Shown one piece after another: positions 11,254-22,135 of a stretch of DNA of 64,000 nt. The translations under genes were made by a program, and so were the position numbers. Source of the DNA: Drosophila pseudoobscura (Eukaryota; Arthropoda; Insecta; Diptera; Drosophilidae); contig NC_046683.1 in assembly GCF_009870125.1 (NCBI RefSeq), positions 12,781,001 through 12,845,000 on the forward strand, in the 5' to 3' direction. Numbering within the stretch: the stretch's first letter is position 1; every line of letters begins with the position of its first letter. A model generated the notes under the pieces. The model was not told the origin of the DNA. It saw only the letters and a list, made by a program, of their open reading frames with translations, and searched no databases.

Positions 11254-13199
11254 TCAATCCTCCCAACTGCTGGTGCGGGTCTGGGGGTCGATCGAGGGCG
11301 AGTATGATTTGTACGTGTCGGAGGCCCGCTTATGCTTGACGGTGCAGAAGAGCAGCATCGAGGTGATCAGTCCGAAGAGCTGGACGAAGGCGATGCCCAG
11401 TCCAACGGCACCCACCACATTCAGCTGGCCGGTGAACCAGCTCTGGAGCGAGTGGGCGCAGCCCTTGTCCCACCAAAGCGACGGGTTCTCAGATCTGGGA
11501 ATGAAAAGTGGAAGAGGAATCAATCGAAGGACACGGCTTCAAGCTCCATATGGGGGTTGCTCACCTGCCGCAGTCGACGCGCAGGAGGCCATCGCCGGAT
11601 CCTTCCGTCAGCAGTTGGCGTTGGTCGTACAGAGTGCGGCAGCAGGACTCCGGCACCCAGCGCTTGCCCGTCCACGATTGTATGTCGTACCAGTCCTCGT
11701 AGGAGGATACGCCGCAGCACTCAAACTGAAGCCGAGCGGAGAGGAAATTAATTGGGGAATAGCATGGAGGAGACTAGACTGGCACTCACCGACTGCTGCA
11801 CACTGTCCCAGATGGCGGCCACCGAGGGGGCCACCAGGGAGCCGCGGTCACTGCTGTTGTAGTGGCGCTCGATCCCGAAGCGCAGTTCGTTGGCCAGCGT
11901 CCGCCCCAGTCCGCCGCGGAAGAGGAACGCAATGGAGCCCACCAGGAACTCGCTCATGAACAGCATCACGATCAGCATGAAGTACTTTTGTAGAACGAGA
12001 ACGAGAACGAGAGAATGTGGCAACAATAGCTTCATCGTTCTATCCACCTATCCATCATCCTGCTACTTACCAGCACCAGAAGGCAGCGCGACTGTACCCA
12101 GGCGCCGCAGCAGCCAAGGAAGCTCACCACGAACCCAGTGCCCCCAATGGACATGAAGATCGTATCCGCACTGAGAGCGGCATGTTGCGGCAGCAGTGTC
12201 GCGTATCCCTCGTAGCTGAGGCGAAGCCAGAGGCCGGCGCCCAGGAAAGCGCAGCTGCAGAGCTGTCAAAAGACGAGAGAACGAGTGTCAGTCAGAGAAA
12301 GAGAGAGTGACAGGCGCTCGGGAAATCGATTGGAAAACTCTTGTACAATCGATTAACTCTTACGCCGCCGCTATCATTAATATCTGCGACATTCAGGACA
12401 AAGCTTCTTATCTGACATCGATTGACAGTTCAAAGAGCAAATGGAAGGGAGACTGAGATGGAGACGGAGACAGAGACTGAAGCTCTGCCAAAGCCAGAGA
12501 AGACAATGACAAACAGACAATGCGACGGACAGAGACGACACCGCTCGTTTCCGCTGCAGACGCGCGACGTCGGCAAAGTTCTGCCTTTGATTTGTTGCCT
12601 GCTGCTCTGTCTGGTCTGTCTGCTGTCTGGAACTGTTGCTGCATATCCGCCACCACCCCTGCCACCTCCACAGCCATCCCCGGCGGCCGATGTCTTTGTT
12701 ATCGATTCGTGCGAGAGCATAGAAAAATCAGCAACAAGTAAGAATGAACGAAGGGGCTGTATGGACAGTAAGATACCCCCTATCTTGTTAGGAATATCCA
12801 TGAAAAAAGCTACCAGTACTTTCATTAAGAATTATGTATCTGTTCTTGCCTGAAGAGATGGAATATATCTCAGCCTGAGATGTTCCAAAAAAAAAACTCA
12901 ATCTGTGTCGCAACTACAGTAGTATACAGATCAGATTCGGGACCTTTAGTTAGGGATACTTACATATGCTCGTATGTATTCAGACTATCCTTTTCAAATC
13001 CTAGGATATCTTCAGCCTGATACAGGCTTCTAGATCCTTTTGAATTCATTTAGCCTTTCGGATACATGCATTTAGATACATATACACTTCCACAGGAATT
13101 CAAAATACCCTTTGGGACTTGGGATGGGCGACTTACCCAGAGAATGATGTTCAGCCAGCAAAAGGTGCGGCGTATGCACGTGTAGCCGGCGTTACCCAT
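11254..13199 (-). CDS. Tsp3A: Tetraspanin Tsp3A
   Basis: Coding exons on the minus strand: 13137-13199, 12071-12262, 11790-11984, 11565-11725 and 11254-11494, giving 283 aa with all phases closing. The start MGNAGYTCIRRTF has the juxtamembrane cysteine typical of palmitoylated tetraspanins. Four hydrophobic segments are present. The large extracellular loop carries the CCG motif (residues 153-155), a second PESCC pair and further cysteines before the last membrane helix. The C-terminus is a polar tail ending SSWED. The protein matches fly Tsp3A (the TspanC8-like/TSPAN33-type group that escorts ADAM10/Kuzbanian in Notch signalling; the role is family knowledge). The first coding exon is only 21 codons and is separated from the rest by an 874-bp intron that also holds an opposite-strand signal-peptide ORF. 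Confidence 0.93.
12506..12737 (+). CDS. Possible nested secreted-protein exon, unrecognised
   Basis: An open frame in Tsp3A intron 1, on the opposite strand. ATG 12506 begins a basic stretch, then a strong hydrophobic core (VLPLICCLLLCLVCLLSG) and a likely cleavage at TVAA, followed by a proline-rich YPPPPLPPPQP segment and VFVIDSCESIEKSAT. At 12738 the sequence ACAA|GTAAGA is a good donor, so this may be exon 1 of a spliced gene. Without splicing the frame runs on to a stop at about 12853. I do not recognise it and found no convincing second exon. It could be chance coding in a composition-biased intron. Confidence 0.3.
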
Positions 13200-15734
13200 C
13201 GCGGGAGCTGCAAAGAAATGACAGAGATGCAGTGAGCTCTAGTTTTGAGGCGGCCGGGATTCCCCCTTTCTCCCGCACTCATAGACACAGACACAAACAC
13301 TCCCACACCCACACTCACACGGTGGGGGGCATAAATCATGGGCAACGCGATTGCGATTGCCGCGTTGCATTCATTAGAAATGTTCTTTTCCATCTATTAA
13401 ATAAGCGATTTTGTCTTGTTGTTGTTGTTTTTTCGGCGACCCCATTGAGTGAGCGTGTGTGTGTGTGTATGTTTGTGTATAAATAAAACTGAAATTCATA
13501 AATTTAAACAAAAAGAATTTATTGTAGGCTTTTTTGTGGCTATTTTTTTTTTTTTTTTTGATGGCTTCCATTGGCATTTCCTTTTGTCTATGGCCATTTA
13601 ATGGGAGTATCACGGAATTCGTCTGTGTGTGTGCGTGTGTGTCTGTCAGCGGGGGTTACAGAGCAGCTGTTGCACATTCCCATTCCCCACTACGGACACA
13701 TGCACATCCACATCCACTCAGCCATGGATTCGTTTATGCAAATATATGTACATATTATATGATCGAATGAAAACAATGAATGAAAATTGAACAGCAACCA
13801 GATCTGCAGCCATTATCCAGGGAAACCAGAGAAACCAAACAAATCGATGCGCAGGCAGAAGTGCTGGGAAAGCGAAAAGCTTTTGCAAACGGACAGTCCC
13901 TTCTCTTGAATGGGGACTCTTTATTCAGTTGAGTAAATAAACAGAAAGTTTCCACTGGAATTGGAATAATAAGGACTCAGAAGAGGTCACAAAAAAATCA
14001 CTAACAATAACAGAACGATCTCTAAAGCTATCATCCTAAGTAAACATCATTTTGATGAATATGCAAAACCAGAACTTAATCCAAAACTTCAGAGAATAGT
14101 TTGATGTCAACAAGCCAAAGAAATGTTTGTATACAAATACAATCGAGGGCCATTGAAATATGTAAACTTTTTAAAAGATACGAGTATGCACAAGTGAAGA
14201 GAACCAAACTACAGAACTTCCGAAATTTCCATTCTACACGACTTTCATGGGAAAGAAAAAAACAAATTCAATTGGTTTTATGCAAATTATTACATGTTGT
14301 GTGGCAATCAAGCTTCGGATCTGGGAAAATTCATGTTCAATCCTCGCGCCACAACAGAGCGGAGATTAGATGGTTGCATGTGAGTCAGCAGTTAGACGGA
14401 GAGGAGGAGGAGGAAGAAGATGAAGAGTGCTTACAATGTACTATGGATATTAAAATATTTTCAAAAGGCACTGCACTGCTTGCTATGCAGCGGGAAAGTA
14501 GTTGGAAGCTTGTTGGATGATTTGACTGCTTCACCAGCCCAGCCGAAAAGAAAGCAGTTCTGATCTCGCCAAAGCTTTCCTGCCAGCACTGCTCGCCATT
14601 ACGGATTAACCAGCAAGGGATTCGTTCATCTAATGATTCAAAGTCCTCACCACACCATCGTTAATGGATCTGAACTTGAAATCTTGGTACGGCACGCGAC
14701 GCATGCGTGCAGTTTGCTTTTCAGGCCTCACTTCCAGAGTCCTCCTACGATCCCAACCCATTCTCGGGGAACTACTGTGGAATGCCAACTAGAGGGAAAA
14801 GAGCTACTCTGTAATTGGAATAACTATCATCATCATCATCATCATCAGCGTCGACCACATCCAACAAAATAATGAAATAGTAGTGCAAATAAGCGGGAAT
14901 GGGCAAGGAGGGGCCTACTGGGGCATGGAGAATGGGACTTGGGCCAGGGCTGTGCAGCTCGGTTCAGTCCCAGTCCCAGTGCCAGTCCCAGTTCCAGACC
15001 CAGTCCGTCGTTTCCAAGTGCGAACAATTGCAAAGGCCCAGCGACGAGAGTAACTGTCGCTCGCTTATTTTCCAATTTAACTCAATAACGCGGACTGGCT
15101 TAATGGCATTTGACGCTGAAAATTTGCGATTTACCCCAGACCCCATTCCCTCCTCCTACCCCACACGCAGCTGCACATTTATCATAATTCGAGAGTGGAC
15201 AAACCGAAGCTGGGGCTGGACTACGAGTACTAGTGGTACTAGTGTGGCTTGGTGGCTGACTCGGAGCCTCTGGTCTGCGGATGTTGCTTGAGTGATTTAT
15301 GCCATGGAAATTGTTGGTTAACAAATCTGGAAATTATTCTCTGTTTCTCAAAATACATACATAAGTATTTCATAATCGGAGCGGAGGCAAAGATCATGAT
15401 AAAAATAGCAGAAGAAGAAGATGACGACACAGAAGATCAGTGGATGGCAAAGCAGTGAAAATAGGCAGTGAAAAAGCAGTTTCCATTGTCACCATTCTCC
15501 CCGCAAGTGCGAGGAGGGAAAGAGAGCGAGCTGCGAGCAGCAAGCAGTCAGCAGTGGAATCCGCACAGATCCGCCAAGTCGACGACATTTGCGGCAACTA
15601 CAACAGCAGCAAGCAATAAAAAGATTTTCACCGTCTGCCGATGTCTCTCTTGACCATTGACTAGCCAATCTACCTCTCGAGAGCTCTTACTGCTGTTGGT
15701 CTTTAAAAGTGTCGTCGTTTACGAAAAGTTTTCT

Positions 15735-15905
15735 CTTTTGATACTCTTTGCAAAAGAGGGTATTACAATTTTACAATAAGGCCGTTTGTCAGACTCAGAA
15801 GGAACCAACCCGCTTCGATCCTAAAATTGTGTTAAGATTCATACTATGCTCAGCTTTAACAGACTCATATTCTCTTTGTAGATGGCACCCGATCACTAGA
15901 CATAC
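15735..15905 (+). repeat. Probable degenerate short interspersed element
   Basis: It starts TTGATACTCTTTGCAAAAGAGGGTATTACAATTTT (class marker: ATACtCT...AGAGGGTAT inverted ends followed by TACAATTTT), a pattern common to degenerate fly INE/mini-me-type repeats. It lacks coding capacity. Its limits are uncertain. Confidence 0.4.
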
Positions 15906-16223
15906 ATATGTATGTATCTTATGGTTTTCATGATACTAATCTAATGAGTGATCCATTCGTAAGAATTTGGTGCTTAGCATATCTTTTGATAATCCTGCTA
16001 AATTGAACTAAGACCAGCCCTATCGAAAACCAGTCATAGCAAAGACAGTTCGTTAATCTTAAGTCTTAGTAGCAAAACTTTCGGTTTTACAGACAATCCA
16101 GCTAAATTTGACCAATTGTTGTACTCGTAGTTTTTCGTTGTGTAACATGGCGATGTTTGATGGGACTAGAACTACTGCGAGTAAATCGAACGATGGACAA
16201 TCGTAACAATCGAACTTCAAGAG

Positions 16224-16231
16224 TATATAAA
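16224..16231 (+). promoter_or_regulatory. Isolated TATA-box-like TATATAAA
   Basis: A perfect TATATAAA in GAGTATATAAACCCGCGG context. No coding exon follows on the + strand within reach, so any transcript would be noncoding or unspliced. It may be fortuitous. Confidence 0.25.
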
Positions 16232-16649
16232 CCCGCGGCTCCCAAAGCCTAGCCTTTCTTTTTTGCTGTTTTTCTTGCCGTTTGGTCTCTGAGGAGGGGA
16301 CTGGAAAAGCAGGGCCAGGGGTTTGCCCGTCGATCGACCAATCTATGTGTTTACTTTGTTTGTGCCCCATTGCGGCATTTCTTTTCAGTTTCAATCTGGT
16401 TTTTGCCTGTTTTGTGGCTGGCTGTCAACAAACTGCAAAGGTTTGTTGTTGAATCTGTACAATAGGGTACTTCATCGAGATCTGTACATAAGTGGGAGGA
16501 CTTGGATCCTCCCACAGTCACACATACATTTTTTGTACTCCAACACTCAAGGGGGAGTCGGTTTCGATTTCGTGATTCGGTATCGATCGGTCTGTTTCGA
16601 TGTCGCGCACTATTTAACACAAAATTTAACTGCAAAAAAAATTGTGTTG

Positions 16650-16995
16650 CAATTTACTTGATCGTTGGGCTTATTTATTTTTTTTTAGAATTTGTTTGAT
16701 CTCCTTTTGGTTTCTTCTTCGGCAACACACGTTTTTGTCCAATTTATTTTTACAACAATTTCAATTTTTGAGAGTTTTCTATTTTGCGCTTTTGCTGCTG
16801 TTCTGCACGGCACTGCTGCTCGGCTCTGCTCGGCTCGGTCCGCGGGTTCTATGATGCGCTCGCGGCGGCTGTTGAAATAAACTTGACGACAAAATAAACC
16901 GACGGTTTTCTTCGCAGTCGCAGCTAAAAATAGCAAAGAAGCGGCGTCGCAGCGGAGCCGAGCATCGAGCACGAATCGAGCGCAGACACGAAGCT
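16650..16995 (-). other. Probable noncoding 5' leader exon of Tsp3A
   Basis: Read on the minus strand, the sequence looks like a fly 5' UTR: a GC-rich start with many CGA/CAG-type triplets, then AAAATAGAAAACTCTCAAAAATTG, GTAAAAATAAATTGG and AGAAGAAACCAAAAGG, with only short open frames. It is oriented toward the Tsp3A coding exons 3.5 kb away, and no other minus-strand gene start is nearby. The exon borders are not resolved. Confidence 0.35.
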
Positions 16996-18761
16996 TTTTT
17001 TCCGTATGCAAGCAAAGCCATAGCATATTAATATAGGGTGGAACTTTACCATTACCTCTCTTCGTGTTGTAGATATATATGAATATTTTTCTAGATTCTA
17101 TTGCGATATTGCGGATGAGCTATTGGAAGCTTTGCGCCACCCAACCTGGAGAAAATGAACTGTCAATCTAGAGGACATTTAAATTAACATACGCTGGGAA
17201 AACTTCACTGTCATTATTCGTATGACCATAGATTTAAGACCGTAACACCATTCCACTGCTTCGCTTGCTGGTTTTATAAAATTATTATCATCATTGGAGC
17301 ACACTCGTTGGGAATGCCTCACCTTGAACAAATACACCTTGTCCATGCAGTCCATGCGGAGAGTGCGGTAGATGCATTCTCTCCGAATAAAGCCAAAGAG
17401 AGAGAGAGAGGCGAATAGAGAGCGAGCACGCCGTCTGCATGCTTTATGAATGAGATTTATGTTTAGATTTCAGTGTCACGTTTTGATCCACATTCCACAT
17501 TTCTAAATAAACGAATCAAGTCAACGAATCAGCAGAAAAGCCATTGTCTAAGCTCACAAAGAATCTAACGAAAGAGATGGTGAAAGGCGGCGGGGGAGCG
17601 CAGGAGCTAACGTATGGAAATGTGTCTGTGACAGCAAGGGAAATGGAAAGTGGCACCAGTGACGTAAGCGGTTACGCTATTGAACCGTTAGCTGTTATGA
17701 TCATATGATTGGAAACGACGTAAAGAAAGGCCCAAAGAAGATGCTCCGCTCACTCATATAATACAGAAACAGTAATCTCTGCTTATAGAGGCCACGAAAA
17801 ATAACAAACAACAACGAATAACACCACAACGTAACGCCAGAGAGGGTTAACGAACTCAAAACATAAACACGAAAGAAAAGGTGGGCCTTAACACCGCAGC
17901 TTTGAATACCCTTGCAGATCGATTGCTTCTACGGTAACTATAATTTGGGCATGTTATATAGATTGTGGAAGAGCAGTTTTCCTTTCATGACAGATCACAT
18001 TAAAATTAAGTGAGGCTCAGAATTATTTGGCAAATGATCGGCTATAATTAAAGAGATTTTTATTTGATCCTATCCCAATAAAGGTCATTTGGTCAGCTTT
18101 CACACTATGGGTGCTTCCTGATCTACTGTACACCCAATTCGAACGTTTCAGAGATGGTTCCTTATATTATATTTCCATGATAGATTAAAGGCATAACTCT
18201 TGCAGAGGATAATTAATTTTTACCACAATGACAAGACGAGTCGACGGGCTTTGAGGCTGATATCTATTTAAAAATAATCTAAACAAATCATAGCAATTCT
18301 GGTTTTATCTATGGATACCTGAGGAAACATATTTCAGGAGCACCTCAAACGATACCCTACACTCCAGTGATTATTTATGATTGCTTTTATGTGAAATCGA
18401 AGTTTGCATAATGTTGGCGCAACTCCCAAACCAAATCTCTGATGCAACAGAGCTGAGCGGAGCCGCAACGGGACCAGCGAAAAAACCCCCCCACGAGCCA
18501 TCGACTCTGATCCAGTGGCAGGCGAACTTAGCATAAAGGAAAGTTGGGAGACCTCGTTTACCTTTCCATACAAAAATCTCTACAAAAATTTCTTTATTAA
18601 AACTAAGAGAAAAAAATAGTGACAGAAGCAGCAGAAAGCGGCAGAGGTAGAAGACACTTAATGAGCGGAGCTGGAGATGCGCCGAGGTGCGGAGGTCATT
18701 ATGTAAATGGGGCCGCCATCATCGGCATCCCGGGGCTCCGAGCCGAGTGCTGCTATCTGGC

Positions 18762-19343
18762 TCACTTGTCTTTGCGCAGCTTCTGGCTGGATAGCTCGAT
18801 GGCGTCCAGCCAGAGCTTGAGATCGGCGGGCATCTCCGGTCGCTTGGCCGCCTCCGGGTAGGTCTTGAGCAGCTCCTGGACGTCACAGTTGGTAATGCAC
18901 TGCTTGGAGAGGGCGACAGCCCGTACAAAACCGTCGGTCAGCGTCACGAACTGCTGCTCCAGATAGATGGCCTTGTCGTCCCACCAGACGAGCTTCGTCT
19001 GGATCTTGTACGGATGGAAGATGGGTATGGTGCGGCGGTACCGCACACTGCTGGCACCCTGCACGGCACCGCCGCGCCGCTCCCGGATGCGCTCATACAG
19101 ACCGGTGAGAGCGTAGAAATGGAAGCGGGCAAAGTCGAGCTCGCGCAGGTAGCGAGCATTATTCATGTGCCGGATGAATATGTCCACATCTTGGGAGGTG
19201 CACAATCCGTAGATGGAGGTACTCTCCGTCACCTTGCGCTTGCGCTGGAACAGCCGGCCGGCGAAGACGGTGAATACGCAACGGATGAAGTAGTTCACAT
19301 CCCAGATCACGTACAGGATCAGTAAAATCACTAGCCACGACAT
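18762..19343 (-). CDS. THEM6-like hotdog-fold membrane protein (intronless copy)
   Basis: A single-exon protein of 193 aa. Residues 1-25 are a hydrophobic N-terminal anchor ([12 protein letters not shown]). The rest is a hotdog/4HBT thioesterase-like domain with the family hallmark [15 protein letters not shown] (residues 59-73), as in human THEM6 (an ER membrane protein whose substrate is not settled). [13 protein letters not shown] and a C-terminal LPADLKLW-type segment are also shared with the neighbouring paralogue at 20630-21585. In D. melanogaster two adjacent X-linked THEM6 homologues exist (CG4660 and CG4666); I cannot say which one this is. It lacks both introns of its neighbour. Confidence 0.85.
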   Translation of the reverse strand: MSWLVILLILYVIWDVNYFIRCVFTVFAGRLFQRKRKVTESTSIYGLCTSQDVDIFIRHMNNARYLRELDFARFHFYALTGLYERIRERRGGAVQGASSVRYRRTIPIFHPYKIQTKLVWWDDKAIYLEQQFVTLTDGFVRAVALSKQCITNCDVQELLKTYPEAAKRPEMPADLKLWLDAIELSSQKLRKDK

Positions 19344-20629
19344 GGTTCGCTCTGTTCGCTGTGGTTCTTCTCACACACTATCGTGGTTTTTTGCTGTGGG
19401 ATTGGATAGATGGGAAAACCCGTTAGGTGGTTGGTTAGTCGCTTCAGCGAAAGTTTTGCAACAGACTTTGGTCGCGCTACGTCCCGCGTCTTGCCTACAG
19501 CCAAAGTCCGTCGCGCGGGGCGGGTGTCAAGCGTATGCACTGAACCCGCTGGCAAGCAGTGCGACAATTCCAGCTCTGGAAATCTACTTACACTTGCAAT
19601 AATCGACCCCTCTCGCTCACACAAACACAGTGACGCTCAGCTGGCGTGGATACGATTACGATAGACCCCAAAAGCAGCGGAGAAACAACAACCGTTGACT
19701 GGGCAAGGCCAGAGAAGACTGAACGGCGGCATCACCGTCACCACAGCGAAGAAAGCTGCCAAGCAGTCCAAAGTCGGAGAGTGGAGAGAGAGAGAGACCA
19801 GAAGACCACTAGCAGCAGCAGCAGCAGCAGCGGAGCGATAAGTGCAAAGGCCCTGAAAGAGAGCGGCGTGCCACGTCTCAGAGAGGTGAACAGTAAGCAG
19901 TGCTTCTTGGGCGTTGCATTCTTTCTATTCTTTATGCTAAACACAGATGCAGATTACTATATGCAAGGCAAACAAGTGGCTGGCTTTTGTTGTGGTTGCT
20001 CCTGGCTATCGATTGGTGTCCGATTACGATTCCGATGACTAAGTTGGAGTGGAACAATCACGCGATCAATTAGCACATTTGCGGCATATGTGGAATTACA
20101 AAGTTTACTGGCGATAGGCAAATACGTGGGGGGTGAACTATGAACGCTTGCCGGGTTTAGCAAACTGTAAATTACCCAAAAGGTAAAAGTATCAAGTCAA
20201 GGGGCGGATATCAATCAATCAGTCATCGAAAGACTCTCCTCTGCAGACGACGAGAACCAATGCATTCGTGTTCCAGCGGCATACTTTCGGGCGATTCAAC
20301 CAGAGCGGAAGAGAGAGAACCCGTTAAGCGGAGAGTTTTTCTTTTGTTTTACTAAACACAATCATTGTACATCATAATCTTACACACACTTGGGACTACC
20401 AATGGGGGGTGGGGTCTTGGATTTGGGCTTGGGTTTGGGTTTGGGTTTGGTTCAAACATGAATGATGATCATCATACATTAGATAAAGCTACGGCTTAGG
20501 GGCGGACACTTACGCCTAGGGTCGCTTGGACCACTTAATAATGTATACATAGTACGAGTAGCACAGTTTGTTTTTCTCAGCTAACAGCCGCGAAACGTAT
20601 CAGGAGAGGCGACGGGTTCCACTTTCCCG
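19344..20629. other. Spacer between the two THEM6-like genes
   Basis: It holds the upstream region of the intronless copy and the 3' flank of the intron-containing copy. It includes a short AGC run (about 19811-19830) and a G-rich TTTGGG run (about 20400-20450). I see no further gene. Confidence 0.45.
20401..20451 (+). repeat. (TTTGGG)n G-rich run
   Basis: GGGGTGGGG is followed by several TTGGG/TTTGGG units, three of them perfect and consecutive. It has the spacing of a potential G-quadruplex on the + strand, and lies about 180 bp past the stop of the minus-strand THEM6-like gene, in its probable 3' UTR or flank. Confidence 0.6.
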
Positions 20630-21585
20630 TCAGCAGCCGCTGCGTAGATTCTTGCTGGACATGTCATTGTACTCGATCCACTTGGACAGATCCGGCGGCA
20701 GCGATGGCTTTAGCTTTGCGCAGTGCCCCAGCGCCGTCACCGTCGCTGTTGGTGTTGTCGCCGCTGCCGCTGCCGGTACTGCATGTCCGTTCTCCGCCAG
20801 AGAGGATTGGTCCATCGCGGGATTGCTGATGCCCCCGGCTGCGCCCATCGGCTGCAGGCTAGCCCCAGAAACGGGGGCCACGTGCCGTTCCCGTTCCGTT
20901 GGCCGGAAGTGATCCGAGGCCGTCCGCGGCAGTAGCTCTGCCATCACCGCATCCATGGACACGTCAATGACGCGCTGCCGACAAATGGCTATGCAGTGCA
21001 CAAACTTGTCCGACGGCCGCAAGAAACGGTGCTCCATGAACAGCGACTGGTCATCCCAGTACACGATCTGCAGGCGAGATCCCAGAGAAAGGGCTTAGAG
21101 AATGCCACAGGTGGGGGGGGGGAGGGGGGAGCCGACACACTCACCCTGGAGACGATTTTGAAGCGATGAAAGGGTCGTATGAAACGACGATAACGTATGG
21201 TGGCCGCGCCCTGGAACACGGATCCCCCCATGGCCGTGATGGTGCGATACAGACTGCTCCGCTCGTAGAAGTCCACGCGGGCAAAGTCAAGCTCCCGGAA
21301 GTAGCGGGCATTGTTCATGTGGTACAGCAGCGTGTCCACATCGTTGGTGAGGCACAGACCTGGTGAGGGTCCGAGACTAACCGATTAGTGCACCCAAAAC
21401 GGGTAACTCTGGGACTCCCACTCACCGTTCACCGTGGTGGCGTCCAGTATGTGGCAGCGTCGCTTCACAAAACGCGCCAGCACCACACAAACGCACATGC
21501 GCAGGAAGTAGTGCAGCTCGAGCAGTCCATAGAGGACCACGATGACCAGGAGGCAGCTCAGCGCCAGGTAGCACAGCTGCTCCAT
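20630..21585 (-). CDS. THEM6-like hotdog-fold membrane protein (intron-containing copy)
   Basis: Exons on the minus strand: 21426-21585, 21145-21359 and 20630-21067, giving 270 aa with phases closing (53 codons+1, then 72, then 146 with the stop). The N-terminal anchor is LCYLALSCLLVIVVLYGLL. The domain hallmark HMNNARYFRELDFAR follows in exon 2. It aligns along its length with the neighbouring intronless copy, and the introns fall at NG|LCLTNDVD and VSR|IVYWDD. It carries an insertion of roughly 80 residues near the C-terminus, rich in Ala, Thr and Pro, which the shorter copy lacks. The ATG at 21585 was chosen because the membrane anchor follows directly. The frame stays open upstream with low-complexity sequence. 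Confidence 0.85.
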
Positions 21586-22028
21586 GGCTCGAGCAGATGC
21601 TGCTGGATGGATGGAGGTGACTCGACTCTCTGTGGCTGGAGCGGTGGCCTGTGGCTCTGACGTAGACGCTATGCGTTGGGCGCGTTGGGCGTTGGGCGGT
21701 GGGCTGGGTGCGTGCGGGCCCGGGGCCTTGGTGCTAGAACAGTTCCGGTAACTAAAAAAGGAATGCGGTGGAGAGAGAACGAATACCAATCAAAATGGGA
21801 ATCTAATTAGAGGAGACGGATGTAGGAGGAAACCAGTCAAGTGCCTTTTGTGCTGTGGGGGGGGATTGCGGGTTTTCTTTCTTGGAATGGGCGGGGGGCG
21901 AGGTTGTTGCTGGTTTGTGTCCTGGCTACGCGACAGCCACACAAAAATTAGGTCATTTCTTCCGCCGTACACATCTCTCGAAACCCGGGACCCTCATCAG
22001 GTGATTGAAGGGAAGGATTGATTGGATG

Positions 22029-22135
22029 GCACGGACACACACGGACACACACGGGCACAGGGGTGCACGGGCTCACGGGCGCACGGGCGCACGGGCTCAC
22101 GGGCTCACGGGCGCACGGGCGCACGGTCCTGTGTG
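22029..22135. repeat. CACGGG minisatellite
   Basis: About 16 copies of a 6-bp unit, CACGGG/CACGGA with variants (GCACGGGC, CTCACGGG). The units alternate CGGGCGCA and CGGGCTCA, giving a 12-bp higher-order pattern in places. Confidence 0.85.

Larger units (their letters stand above)
13200..18761. other. Long 5' region of Tsp3A and intergenic DNA
   Basis: No protein-coding gene is supported. It contains CA- and GT-rich simple repeats (about 13280-13320, 13455-13475, 13622-13645), CAT triplets (about 14825-14850), an AAGCAGTG-rich patch (about 15447-15560), a probable transposon remnant (15735-15905), an isolated TATATAAA (16224-16231), the probable distal 5' leader of Tsp3A (entry below), and AT-rich DNA up to the 3' flank of the first THEM6-like gene. 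Confidence 0.4.

Noticed and set aside
11250-11275. GGTTCAATCC, resembling a tRNA T-loop
   Set aside because: It is the end of the Tsp3A coding sequence, and no tRNA cloverleaf can be built around it.
11228-11959. Long open frame on the + strand (243 codons)
   Set aside because: It is antisense to the Tsp3A exons and spans their introns. The translation is composition-driven and has no domain.
14101-14520. Open frame of about 139 codons on the + strand
   Set aside because: The translation is irregular with an acidic run from GAG/GAA triplets, and nothing suggests a gene.
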